DNA from: Alphaproteobacteria bacterium
GTDB taxonomy: Bacteria > Pseudomonadota > Alphaproteobacteria > UBA8366 > Aestuariispiraceae
DNA length: 64,000 nucleotides
Assembly: GCA_033344895.1 (NCBI GenBank)
Contig: JAWPMN010000001.1
Coordinates: 3,046,001-3,110,000, forward strand
Direction of reading: 5' to 3'
Shown here: positions 19,788-28,156 of the stretch, one piece after another
Layout: every line of letters starts with the position of its first letter
Position numbering within the stretch: position 1 is the stretch's first letter
Program-made: the position numbers and the translations under genes
Notes under the pieces: model-generated
Databases searched by the model: none
What the model saw: only the letters and a program-made list of their open reading frames with translations
Told to the model about the DNA's origin: nothing

Positions 19788-20422
19788 TGATGCGGATACG
19801 CTGTGCAATTTTCCTGGCCGGCATCCTGGCGGCCATGGGGGTATGGCAGATCGGGCAGTCTGCGGTGGTGCTCGCCAAGGCATGGCTCGCGCCGGTCCTG
19901 ATCGAACATTCCTGGGCGAAGGCGGAAGCCGGGGCGACGGGGGATGCGCTGCACCCCTGGCCCTGGGCGGATATGGTCCCGGTGGCCAAGCTTCGCTTCC
20001 CCGACCTTGCGGAAGAGCGGATCGCCTTGTCCGGCGGCAGCGGCAGCGCCATGGCCTTTGGGCCGACCCAGATCCCGCAGGCGCCGCTGCCGGCCTTTTT
20101 CGGGCATCGCGACACGCATTTCACGGTCCTGCGCGATCTTGATGTCGGGGACGAGATCGAATGGCAGGCCATCGGGGAACCCGCGCGATCGTATCGAATC
20201 CTGGAAACGGCGGTATTGCACAAGGACCAGATCCGGGTCCCGGCGTCGGAAGACGGCGGAATGATTGCCCTGGTGACCTGCTGGCCGTTTGATGCGGTCG
20301 ATACGGGGGGCGCGATGCGCTATGTCGTGCTGGCCCGGCTTTCAGAAAACCCGGGCGTGGGCCAGCTGGCAGCCCTGCCGGCCTCACAAGTCGATCAGAC
20401 CGCGAAATCCTCTTCGCCGTAA
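19784..20422 (+). CDS. Class GN (proteobacterial) sortase
   Basis: A 212-aa protein with one N-terminal membrane helix (residues 5-27) and a sortase barrel. The catalytic His108 sits in FFGHRDTHF, Cys166 in ALVTCWPF (the TLxTC box, here LVTC) and Arg179 in GGAMRYVV, giving the full His-Cys-Arg set. Class GN sortases occur in Gram-negative bacteria, usually with a single VIT/VWA substrate, exactly as here. The start is GTG 19784 or ATG 19787/19790; all overlap or abut the upstream stop. Its 3' end overlaps serB, encoded convergently, by 28 bp. Confidence 0.88.
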   Translation: MMMRIRCAIFLAGILAAMGVWQIGQSAVVLAKAWLAPVLIEHSWAKAEAGATGDALHPWPWADMVPVAKLRFPDLAEERIALSGGSGSAMAFGPTQIPQAPLPAFFGHRDTHFTVLRDLDVGDEIEWQAIGEPARSYRILETAVLHKDQIRVPASEDGGMIALVTCWPFDAVDTGGAMRYVVLARLSENPGVGQLAALPASQVDQTAKSSSP

Positions 20423-21300
20423 CCCTGATAGAAGGCAAGGGCGGTCATGTCGGCATGTTCGATCCGGAACCGCGCCTGGGCCCGGACGATGGGCTTCGGG
20501 TGAAAGCCGATCCCCAACCCGGCGGCCAGCAGCATGTCCAGATCGTTGGCACCGTCGCCGATGGCCGCGCCGCCGTCCAGGCCGACGCCCTGCTTCTCGC
20601 AAAGCGCCGTCAGGATTTCCAGTTTCGTCGGGCGACCGACGATGCGGCCGGTCAATGCACCGGTGAATGTGCCGTCGGGGGCGATCTCCAGCGTGTTGGC
20701 GGCGTGCTCCTGAAATCCCAACTCGGCATGCACGACCGACGTCGTGAAGGTGAAACCGCCTGAAACCAGGGCGCAATGCGCGCCATGCGCAGCCATCGTC
20801 TTGACGGCACGTTCGGCCCCGGCGGTGTGAACAACCTTTTCCATCACGACCGTCATGGCCTCGCGCGCAGGATAGCCCTTCAGCAAGGCGACACGGGCGC
20901 GAAGACTTTCGACGAAATCCAGTTCGCCGTCCATCGACCGCGCAGTGATCTCGGCGACCTTGTCCCCGATGCCCAGTTCGGCCGCCAGGGTGTCCAGCGT
21001 CTCGATCCGGATCATGGTGGAATCCATGTCGGCGACCAGAACCTTCTTGCGACGGCCGCCGGAATGCTGAACCGCGCGGTCGATCCCGGACAGGATGTCC
21101 AGATTGTCCAGTGCCGCGGCGACCGCATCGGTCTTCGCACCGTCCACGACGAACTCTGCCGCCCAATTGGCCGACAGGGTGCGGATTTCGGTTGAAGGGA
21201 CGCCACCGGCCTGCGCCGCCGCGTCGCGGGCGGCGTCGATGTGGTCCGATGTCAGCGAAGTCGTGTCGCGGTCGGCGACGAGCGTAACGGTGATTTGCAT
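20395..21300 (-). CDS. serB: Phosphoserine phosphatase SerB
   Basis: The 301-aa protein has an N-terminal ACT-like region (residues 1-75) and a HAD phosphatase domain with DMDSTMI (nucleophile Asp91, general acid Asp93), ALVSGGFTFT (motif II), and IGDGANDLDML (motif IV). It catalyses the last step of serine synthesis, fitting the serine/glycine theme of the window. It is monocistronic, convergent with the sortase operon, and its last codons overlap the sortase gene on the opposite strand. Length and domain order are normal. Confidence 0.94.
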   Translation of the reverse strand: MQITVTLVADRDTTSLTSDHIDAARDAAAQAGGVPSTEIRTLSANWAAEFVVDGAKTDAVAAALDNLDILSGIDRAVQHSGGRRKKVLVADMDSTMIRIETLDTLAAELGIGDKVAEITARSMDGELDFVESLRARVALLKGYPAREAMTVVMEKVVHTAGAERAVKTMAAHGAHCALVSGGFTFTTSVVHAELGFQEHAANTLEIAPDGTFTGALTGRIVGRPTKLEILTALCEKQGVGLDGGAAIGDGANDLDMLLAAGLGIGFHPKPIVRAQARFRIEHADMTALAFYQGYGEEDFAV

Positions 21301-21382
21301 GATGCCATGCGGTTACCGGACAGATCGATGCGCGGCAAGCGCCATTTACAGGACGCGTTGCCGCAACATGATCCCGATCGCC

Positions 21383-24286
21383 CTAGTAGACGCCGTTTCC
21401 GTCATCCGGCGGGTCGTCATTGCCGCTATAGATACCGCTGAAGACACCGCCGAGAAGGGCGGCATTGTCATCGGCCGGCGCATCGTCGTCATCGTCGCTG
21501 TCTTCGGCATCATCGTCGTTGTCCGACGCGCCTTCGTCGTCGGATTCCTCCGGATGCAGGAAGTTGTCGAGCAGGTTCTGGGTGTCGTCCACGGTTTCGC
21601 CCAGGTTCAACTGCTCCATCATCGACGGTTCGTCGTCATCTCCGACGCCTTCATCGTCATCTCCGACGCCTTCATCGTCATCTTCACCCAGCGCGATATC
21701 GTCTTCGCCATCGTCATCGGCGACATCTTCAACGACTTCGTCGTTGGTATCGTCGCCAAAGCTCAGGCCATTTTCGACCGTCAGCGGGCTGTTGACCGCA
21801 CTGTCCTCCGGCAGATCGTCCCCGCCGAACATGGGGCCGTTGTCGTCGTCATCCAGCGGGTCGTCGTCGCCAATTCCTCCCTGCGGTAGTTGTGGCGCGG
21901 CGAGATTGAACACTTCTCCATCACCTTCGCCGGAATCATCGTCGCCCGATGTCTCCGCGCCAGCCTGGGCGGAAACTGGGCCGGTATCGTCGTCTGCATC
22001 ATCATCGGAGCCGCCGCCCTCCGGGGCGTCGCCGGCAAGCACCGTTTCGACATCTTCGACGGGGTCGTCCAGCGTTTGGACCAGCGGACTGTCATCGACG
22101 CCCTGATCGACTTCTTCGCCGTCCGGCGCGTCGCCATCATCGTCAAGCGGCGCGGCAATGGCGCCTACACTGTCATCATCATCGTTGTCGGATGATGAGC
22201 CGGCGAGAGCGTCTCCGTCATCCGAGGTGTCGTCCAACTCGTCGAGTGTCTGAACCAGCGGTTCGTTGGCAACGGCATCTGACTCGTCATCCACCGACCC
22301 GTCGTCATCGCCTGCTGGCGAGATCGCGCCAAGGATAACGCCGTCATCATCCTCGTCGTCGCCATCGTCTTGGTCAGACCCGCCGGCGACAAGCTGCCCG
22401 GCGCCGCCAACGACGTTGTCCATGGAATCATTCAGATCGTCGAGCGTCTGGACAGGCGGTCCTTCGACGCTGTCATCGTCATCATCTGCTGACGTCGCGG
22501 CGCCTAGGCTAATGCTGTCGTCATCCGCATCGTCGACGTCATCATCGTCTTCGGACAATTCCCCGGCGACAAGCTGTCCGGCCCCGCCGATGACGTTGTC
22601 GAGGGAATCATTCAGATCGTCGAGTGTCTGGACGGGCGGTCCAACGATGCTGTCATCCTCGTCGTCGTCATCATCCGACTCATCGTCGTCGTCTGCTGTC
22701 GGTGCGGCGTCGAGGCTGTCATCGTCATCTTCGTCGTACGACTCATCGTCATCGTCTTCTGATGGCTCGACCCCAAGGCTGATATCGTCATCACCCTCAT
22801 CTTCGTCATTGTCATCCGATGCGCCGGGTCCGGTTGCCCCGTCGAACAGGTCCGGGTCGAGAACGGGCTGCGGCGGGGGCGGCGGTTCGGCGAGGATCGG
22901 ATCCGGTCCCGGCTCGGGGATCGGGTCGATGCCTAGGGTGATGTCGCCATCCGGATTGGTCAGGCCCGGCGGCAGATCGGGCGGCAGGACACCAAGCCCG
23001 ATATCCGGATTGTCTTCGGCCGCGTTCGATGGCGGAGTCGGCAGTTCCGGGCCAGGGATCGGACCGGTCTGCTCGATATTGCCCAGCGCGTCGATCACGC
23101 CCGGGTTCAGATCCGCGGCGATGATATCGTTCTGGAAGGTGTTGGGGGCATCGCGGACGCCGTCCTCTTCCTCCTCTTTCTCCTCCTGCCGGCTCCGGGC
23201 CTGTTCGTAAATCCGCGTGGCGTCAGCCAGGGAGATGTCCAGGTCGATCACGGTGCCGCTGGGGCCGACGAACTTGCCGGCGGCCAGGTCGGACGCGCTG
23301 ATCTCCACTTCGGTGCCGTCCGCCATGCGCACGACCGCCCGGTCCCCGCCGGCGGCGACGTCGATCTCGGCGACCTCCTCGGCGGCGCGATCCATTTCGG
23401 CCTCGTTCAGCGCCGCAAGGTCCTCTTCGGAAAGCTCCAGCTCCAGATCAGCCATGTCGACTTCCTCAAGGATGTCGACACCGCCAACCGTTTCCGATTC
23501 AGCGACGTCGATTTCCTCGGAAATGTCGATGTCGTCGGCTGCCCCTGTCGGGTCGGCTGCCGCCTCCTCGACCGCGTCCGATCCGCCGCCATCCTCTTCA
23601 TTGTCGGAACGGGACCGTCCGCCCGAGGGATCGGCGCCGATGGCACGAACCGTGTCGGCAATATCGGCGCGCAATTCCGTCGGGTCGATCGTGCGCGGGG
23701 CGGTCGGCGCGATATCGCTGCCGCCGATGTCGACGCGCTGAAACGCATCGAACATGATCTGCAGGCCGGACTGGTTGAAAACGGCGATTTCCCCCAGCGT
23801 GCCGTCGGTATCGGGCAGCAGGGTGACTTCCGTCTGGCCGTCGGGCCCGACATCGCCCGCCACCGTGGTGCCGCGCACGCCGATCGTGGCGACCGGAGTC
23901 TGGACCGACATTGCGTCGTCGCCGGTCTTGGCGATCATGCCGCTGACAAAGGCGAAGCTGCCCTCGGCGACATCGATCAGCGATGTCCCGGTACCGGCAA
24001 CTGCGTCGTAGACGAAGGTGTCCAGCTCCATTCGCCCATCCTCGCCCAGCGAGAAACGGCTTTCGTCCTGGAAGCGGATGCCGACGGTGGAATCATCGCC
24101 GGTGGTCAGGATGTCGTCCTCGAAGACGGGATCGCCGGCGCTGAGTTGCTCGACCGTTCCATCCGCGCGTTCGACCGTCACCGTGCCGGTGGAGGTCATG
24201 ACGAAGCCGATTGGATCGCCGCCTGACTCTCCGCTGGCCTGGACAATCTGATTGCCCGAACCATCGTATAGGACGTCGTCGCTCAT
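21383..24286 (-). CDS. FecR-domain protein with very long acidic, repeated C-terminal tail
   Basis: A 967-aa protein without an obvious signal peptide. Residues ~28-180 form a FecR-like domain (GFVMTSTGTVTVERADGTVE, VATIGVRGTTVAGDVG). Residues ~280-420 are Glu/Asp-rich with predicted helix, and ~430-500 are Pro-rich. From ~480 to the end the chain is overwhelmingly Asp/Glu/Gly/Ser. In the tail a ~60-residue unit built around PPVQTLDDLNDS recurs at about residues 546, 606, 673 and 733. A GDDDEGV heptad repeats near residue 878, and the protein ends NGVY. FecR domains often start large secreted adhesin-like proteins in alphaproteobacteria. Calcium binding or a surface/matrix role is plausible but unproven. 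Confidence 0.72.
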   Translation of the reverse strand: MSDDVLYDGSGNQIVQASGESGGDPIGFVMTSTGTVTVERADGTVEQLSAGDPVFEDDILTTGDDSTVGIRFQDESRFSLGEDGRMELDTFVYDAVAGTGTSLIDVAEGSFAFVSGMIAKTGDDAMSVQTPVATIGVRGTTVAGDVGPDGQTEVTLLPDTDGTLGEIAVFNQSGLQIMFDAFQRVDIGGSDIAPTAPRTIDPTELRADIADTVRAIGADPSGGRSRSDNEEDGGGSDAVEEAAADPTGAADDIDISEEIDVAESETVGGVDILEEVDMADLELELSEEDLAALNEAEMDRAAEEVAEIDVAAGGDRAVVRMADGTEVEISASDLAAGKFVGPSGTVIDLDISLADATRIYEQARSRQEEKEEEEDGVRDAPNTFQNDIIAADLNPGVIDALGNIEQTGPIPGPELPTPPSNAAEDNPDIGLGVLPPDLPPGLTNPDGDITLGIDPIPEPGPDPILAEPPPPPQPVLDPDLFDGATGPGASDDNDEDEGDDDISLGVEPSEDDDDESYDEDDDDSLDAAPTADDDDESDDDDDEDDSIVGPPVQTLDDLNDSLDNVIGGAGQLVAGELSEDDDDVDDADDDSISLGAATSADDDDDSVEGPPVQTLDDLNDSMDNVVGGAGQLVAGGSDQDDGDDEDDDGVILGAISPAGDDDGSVDDESDAVANEPLVQTLDELDDTSDDGDALAGSSSDNDDDDSVGAIAAPLDDDGDAPDGEEVDQGVDDSPLVQTLDDPVEDVETVLAGDAPEGGGSDDDADDDTGPVSAQAGAETSGDDDSGEGDGEVFNLAAPQLPQGGIGDDDPLDDDDNGPMFGGDDLPEDSAVNSPLTVENGLSFGDDTNDEVVEDVADDDGEDDIALGEDDDEGVGDDDEGVGDDDEPSMMEQLNLGETVDDTQNLLDNFLHPEESDDEGASDNDDDAEDSDDDDDAPADDNAALLGGVFSGIYSGNDDPPDDGNGVY
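21637..21685 (-). repeat. 21-bp tandem repeat encoding GDDDEGV
   Basis: Two consecutive near-perfect copies of a 21-bp unit (CATCTCCGACGCCTTCATCG on the plus strand) encode GDDDEGVGDDDEGV on the minus strand within the acidic tail. It is in frame and therefore neutral to the reading frame if copy number changes. Confidence 0.8.
22383..22658 (-). repeat. 180-bp-period direct repeat inside the acidic FecR protein gene
   Basis: The blocks starting at 22383 and 22563 are near-identical for ~95 bp with an exact 180-bp offset, differing mainly at third positions (for example AAGCTGCCCGG versus AAGCTGTCCGG). The offset equals 60 codons. Two more diverged units continue toward the 3' end of the gene, with their VQTL cores near 22255 and 22080. 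This is internal gene duplication, preserved in frame. Confidence 0.85.
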
Positions 24287-24411
24287 CGGCTCTTTCCCAA
24301 CTTGTGCTTGAACAGTCTCCGCTTTTACTGTCGATCCCCGACCTCTATGGCGGTACAGTTACATGCACATTTCCAAACATCAGTGATGCCTGTCACATCT
24401 GGACCAGTTAT
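24287..24411. promoter_or_regulatory. Divergent promoter region of the FecR-domain and SUMF1-like genes
   Basis: A 125-bp gap, AT-richer than both flanks, separating two divergently transcribed genes, so it must hold both promoters. No strong inverted repeat was seen. The SUMF1-like gene has no clear Shine-Dalgarno before its ATG at 24412. Confidence 0.4.
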
Positions 24412-25194
24412 ATGAACCATTCCGTAAACGTAGCGTTAATTTTTGCCGGAATTCTGGGGGTTTCGCTGTTTTTTGGCTCAAATACCACTGATGCGGAGTC
24501 GCTGGAGTCTTTCCACGACTGTGACGGTTGTCCGGAGATGGTGGTGATGCCGGTCGGCCGGTTCATCATGGGCCGAAATGCCCCCGACCGGGAGGAGGAG
24601 GGCCCGCCGATTCAGGTCGAAATCATTCGTCCCTTTGCGATTGGCCGCACGGAAGTGACCTTCGATGAATTTGCGTTATGCGTCGAGGAGGGCGGCTGCG
24701 CGGAAATGCCGTTCGACCGGCGCTGGGGCATGGGGGATCGGCCGGTCATCTATGTGACCTGGCAGGATGCGATGGACTACGCCGCCTGGCTGGCGCGAAG
24801 GACCGGGAAAGCCTATCGGCTGCCGACCGAGGCCGAGTGGGAGTTTGCCGCCCGTGGCGGCCGTCCTGCGCCCCGCAATGTCGAGGGGCAGGTAAACTGC
24901 TACGAATGCTGGGACGGATGGTCCCACAAGTCGGAACCGGTGGCGCAGTTTCCGCCCAACGGGTTCGGCCTCTACGACATGCTGGGCAATGTCATGGAAT
25001 GGACGCTGGACTGCTGGCGCCCGCGGCACGACGCGCCGCCGATACCGCAATCGGCGGAGTGTGAGGAGCGAACCCGGAAAGGCGGATCGTGGTATTTCAA
25101 GCCGTCCGTCGCGACGCCGACCTATCGATACGGTGCGAAGGTCCAGCACAAGGGCTACGACATCGGATTCCGCGTGGTGGTGGAACTGGAATGA
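24412..25194 (+). CDS. Exported SUMF1/FGE-fold protein without catalytic cysteines
   Basis: I chose the ATG at 24412 because it gives a clean signal peptide (VNVALIFAGILGVSLFFGS). Earlier in-frame starts add a Cys/Arg-rich non-signal stretch. The mature part of this 260-aa protein has the formylglycine-generating-enzyme fold: MVVMPVGRFIMG, EVTFDEFALC, VIYVTWQDAMDYAAWLA, YRLPTEAEWEFAARG, GLYDMLGNVMEWT and RKGGSWYF. The active FGE Cys pair after the GGSW segment is absent, so a sulfatase-maturing role is unlikely. Such proteins often bind ligands or act in envelope assembly. It is divergent from the acidic FecR protein and overlaps miaA by 4 bp. Confidence 0.8.
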   Translation: MNHSVNVALIFAGILGVSLFFGSNTTDAESLESFHDCDGCPEMVVMPVGRFIMGRNAPDREEEGPPIQVEIIRPFAIGRTEVTFDEFALCVEEGGCAEMPFDRRWGMGDRPVIYVTWQDAMDYAAWLARRTGKAYRLPTEAEWEFAARGGRPAPRNVEGQVNCYECWDGWSHKSEPVAQFPPNGFGLYDMLGNVMEWTLDCWRPRHDAPPIPQSAECEERTRKGGSWYFKPSVATPTYRYGAKVQHKGYDIGFRVVVELE

Positions 25195-26129
25195 TCGTCT
25201 GCCCCGTCGTTTTCGGCCCCACCGCTTCCGGCAAGTCGGCCGCGGCGGCGGCGATTGCGCAGGCCTTTGACGGCGTCGTGATCAATGCCGATTCCATGCA
25301 GGTCTATCGCGACCTGCGCGTGCTGACGGCGCGGCCGTCGGAAACCGAAGAACGCGTTGTGCCGCATCGGCTGTATGGCGTTCTCGACGGCGACGAAACC
25401 TGCTCGGCAGCGGATTGGCGCGACATGGCGGTGCGGGAGATCGAGGCCGCGTCGGCCTCGGGGAAGGTGCCGATACTGTGTGGCGGGACCGGCTTCTATA
25501 TCAGGGCGCTGACCGAAGGCCTGTCGCCGATGCCGGTCGTGCCCGAGGCCATTCGGACCCGTGTGCGCCAGGAAGTAGGGGCGGCACAAGGCACATCCGC
25601 CTGGGACCGGCTGGAATCCATCGACCCGACCGCTGCGTCCCGGATCGAACCGATGGACCGGCAGCGGATCTCCCGCGCCCTGGAGGTCTTCGAAGCCACC
25701 GGCAGGCCCTTGAGTGCCTGGCAGGCACTGCCGCCCGACGGGCCTCCGCCAGGGGTCGTATTCCTCAAGATCGCGCTGTGGCCGCCGCGCCCGGAACTGG
25801 TCGCGCGCTGTGACCTTCGGTTCGACATGATGATCGCGCAAGGGGCGCTGGCGGAAGTCGAGGCCCTGCTGGCGCGCGGTCTGTCGACGGAAAGACCGAT
25901 CATGCGGGCCGTCGGGGTGCCGGAACTGGCCTCCCATCTTCGCGGCGAACTGGACCTGGAGGATGCGGTGGAGGCGGCAAAGGCGGCGACCCGGCGCTAT
26001 GCGAAGCGCCAGGTGACATGGATGAAGAGACAGTTTGTTGCTGAATTTGTATTCAAGGAGACATTTTCGGGAAGTTTAGAGGGTGCAATTTTTTCATTTA
26101 TTGAAGAAAACGGGTTGATTCGGGTCTGA
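25191..26129 (+). CDS. miaA: tRNA dimethylallyltransferase MiaA
   Basis: MiaA adds a dimethylallyl group to A37 of tRNAs reading UNN codons. The 312-aa protein begins MIVCPVVFGPTASGKSAA (P-loop at residues 9-16), has NADSMQVYRDL and LCGGTGFYIRAL, and RYAKRQVTWMKRQF near the C-terminus, all canonical. The ATG at 25191 overlaps the stop of the SUMF1-like gene (ATGA). A longer frame from 25089 lies inside that gene and was rejected. The end of the gene is AT-rich compared with the rest. It may be co-transcribed with the upstream exported protein. Confidence 0.95.
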   Translation: MIVCPVVFGPTASGKSAAAAAIAQAFDGVVINADSMQVYRDLRVLTARPSETEERVVPHRLYGVLDGDETCSAADWRDMAVREIEAASASGKVPILCGGTGFYIRALTEGLSPMPVVPEAIRTRVRQEVGAAQGTSAWDRLESIDPTAASRIEPMDRQRISRALEVFEATGRPLSAWQALPPDGPPPGVVFLKIALWPPRPELVARCDLRFDMMIAQGALAEVEALLARGLSTERPIMRAVGVPELASHLRGELDLEDAVEAAKAATRRYAKRQVTWMKRQFVAEFVFKETFSGSLEGAIFSFIEENGLIRV

Positions 26130-26368
26130 CACCTCCCTATTGTGCGCTGCACGCGGACGGGCCCGGCCGTAGATCGACTGGGCCCGTTGGCGTCTGAATA
26201 TCCTGGCGATGTCTGGTTGGGCCCCGCATTTTGGGGGCTTTCTCAACAGGGCACTTTGGGTAGCATCCTACCGACGCCCGCCTCGCGGCGGACGACGGAA
26301 AACTGTCGGCCGGAAATCCCGGTCGGCGTTGTGAAACAGACGAATGCGATTGAAGGACGCGTGAAACG
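26130..26368 (+). promoter_or_regulatory. Leader region of ilvB with two hairpins
   Basis: The 239-bp gap between miaA and ilvB holds a perfect 8-bp hairpin (ACGGGCCC 26157-26164, GGGCCCGT 26180-26187) and, ~35 bp on, a short GC stem (GCCCC 26221-26225, GGGGC 26234-26238) followed by TTTCT, resembling a weak attenuator. A small open frame starting ATG 26209 is not rich in Ile, Val or Leu codons, so classical peptide attenuation is not supported. Promoter for ilvB is presumed here. Confidence 0.4.
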
Positions 26369-28135
26369 ATGTCGACAAAGCAAATGACCGGCGCAGAGAT
26401 GGTGATCAAATCTTTGGCGGATCAGGGCGTCGATGTCGTATTCGGCTATCCGGGCGGCGCGGTACTACCGATCTACGACGCGCTGTTCAAACAGAACCAC
26501 ATTCGCCATGTCCTGGTGCGTCACGAGCAGGGTGCCGTGCATGCCGCGGAAGGATATGCCCGATCCACCGGAAAGCCCGGTGTGGTGCTGGTGACGTCAG
26601 GTCCCGGCGCGACCAATGCGGTGACCGGCCTGACCGACGCCTTGATGGATTCCATTCCGATCGTATGTCTGACCGGACAGGTGCCGACCCATCTGATTGG
26701 CAACGACGCCTTCCAGGAATGCGACACGACGGGCATCACCCGGCCGTGCACCAAGCACAACTACCTTGTGAAGGACGTCAACAAGCTGTCGCGCACGATG
26801 CATGAGGCCTTCTATGTCGCGACTAGCGGCCGTCCCGGCCCGGTGGTCATCGACCTTCCGAAGGATGTGCAGTTCGCGACCGGCACGTATGAGATGCCGA
26901 AATCGGCCGCGCACAAGACCTACAAGCCGACGGTGAAGCCGGCGCGCGACCGGATCGAGGCGGCGGTGGATCTGCTGCTGAATGCCAAGCGGCCGATCGT
27001 CTATGCCGGCGGCGGTGTCATCAATGCCGGTCCGAACGCGTCGCAGCTGCTGACCGAATTCGTGCGCATGACCAACTATCCCTGCACGCTGACGCTGATG
27101 GGGCTGGGCGCATTTCCGGCCAACGAGCCCCAGTTCCTGGGCATGCTGGGCATGCACGGCACCTACGAGGCCAACTGGGCGATGCACGACTGCGATGTCA
27201 TGCTGGCCGTCGGATCGCGCTTCGACGACCGGATTACCGGGCGACTGGACGCGTTCGCGCCGAATTCGACCAAGATCCACATCGACATCGACCCGTCCTC
27301 GATCAACAAGAACGTGCGTGTCGATCTGCCGATCGTCGCGGATGCCGGCTATGCGCTGGAAGACCTGATCAAGGTCTTCAAGGCGCGTCAGAAGAAGAAC
27401 GACGCCGCCGCGATGGATCGCTGGTGGGGCAAGATCGACGAGTGGCGCGCCATCGACTGCCTGAACTTCAAGACCAATGACGACGTCATCAAGCCGCAGG
27501 AAGCGATCAAGCGCCTTTATGAAAAGACACAGGCAGACGGCCGTGACACCTTCATCACGACCGAGGTCGGCCAACATCAGATGTGGGCGGCCCAGCACTT
27601 CCATTTCCAGAAGCCGAACCGGTGGATGACCTCCGGCGGCCTGGGCACGATGGGCTATGGTCTGCCTGCCGCCGTCGGTGCGCAGATGGGCAATCCCGAC
27701 GGGCTGGTCATCGACATTGCCGGCGAGGCGTCGATCCTGATGAATATTCAGGAACTTTCGACGGCGGTTCAGTACCGTCTGCCGGTCAAGGTCTTCATTC
27801 TGAACAACCAGTATATGGGCATGGTGCGTCAGTGGCAGGAACTGCTGCATGGCGGCCGCTATTCCGAAAGCTATTCCGAGGCCCTGCCGGATTTCGTGAA
27901 ACTGGCCGAGGCATACGGGCTGAAGGGACTGCGGGCGGAAAAGCCGGACCAACTGGAAGACGTCATCGACCAGATGCTGGCCCATGACGGCCCCGTCATC
28001 GCCGATATCTGCGTCGACAAGGCGGAAAACTGCTTCCCGATGATCCCGTCGGGCGCGGCCCATAACGACATGCTTCTGGGCCCGGTCGAAGAGGGCAAGG
28101 ATGCAATCGGTGCGGCCGGCAAGGTCCTGGTGTAA
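26369..28135 (+). CDS. ilvB: Acetolactate synthase large (catalytic) subunit
   Basis: The 588-aa ThDP enzyme makes acetolactate or acetohydroxybutyrate, the first common step of Val/Leu/Ile synthesis. It has the N-terminal PYR domain with GYPGGAVLPIYDAL and RHEQGAVHAAEGYAR (catalytic Glu), the central FAD-type domain, and the C-terminal ThDP domain with VIDIAGEASILMN and FILNNQYMGMVRQWQELL (the metal-binding GD-NN arrangement in its alphaproteobacterial form). The regulatory subunit ilvH follows after 21 bp and the pair ends at a strong terminator. Length is standard. Confidence 0.96.
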   Translation: MSTKQMTGAEMVIKSLADQGVDVVFGYPGGAVLPIYDALFKQNHIRHVLVRHEQGAVHAAEGYARSTGKPGVVLVTSGPGATNAVTGLTDALMDSIPIVCLTGQVPTHLIGNDAFQECDTTGITRPCTKHNYLVKDVNKLSRTMHEAFYVATSGRPGPVVIDLPKDVQFATGTYEMPKSAAHKTYKPTVKPARDRIEAAVDLLLNAKRPIVYAGGGVINAGPNASQLLTEFVRMTNYPCTLTLMGLGAFPANEPQFLGMLGMHGTYEANWAMHDCDVMLAVGSRFDDRITGRLDAFAPNSTKIHIDIDPSSINKNVRVDLPIVADAGYALEDLIKVFKARQKKNDAAAMDRWWGKIDEWRAIDCLNFKTNDDVIKPQEAIKRLYEKTQADGRDTFITTEVGQHQMWAAQHFHFQKPNRWMTSGGLGTMGYGLPAAVGAQMGNPDGLVIDIAGEASILMNIQELSTAVQYRLPVKVFILNNQYMGMVRQWQELLHGGRYSESYSEALPDFVKLAEAYGLKGLRAEKPDQLEDVIDQMLAHDGPVIADICVDKAENCFPMIPSGAAHNDMLLGPVEEGKDAIGAAGKVLV

Positions 28136-28156
28136 GTAGAAGAAGGCGGGTGGATT

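Noticed and set aside
21637-22658. Direct repeats considered as a CRISPR array
   Set aside because: Repeats are in-frame parts of one coding region with 180- and 21-bp periods and no unique spacers of constant length.
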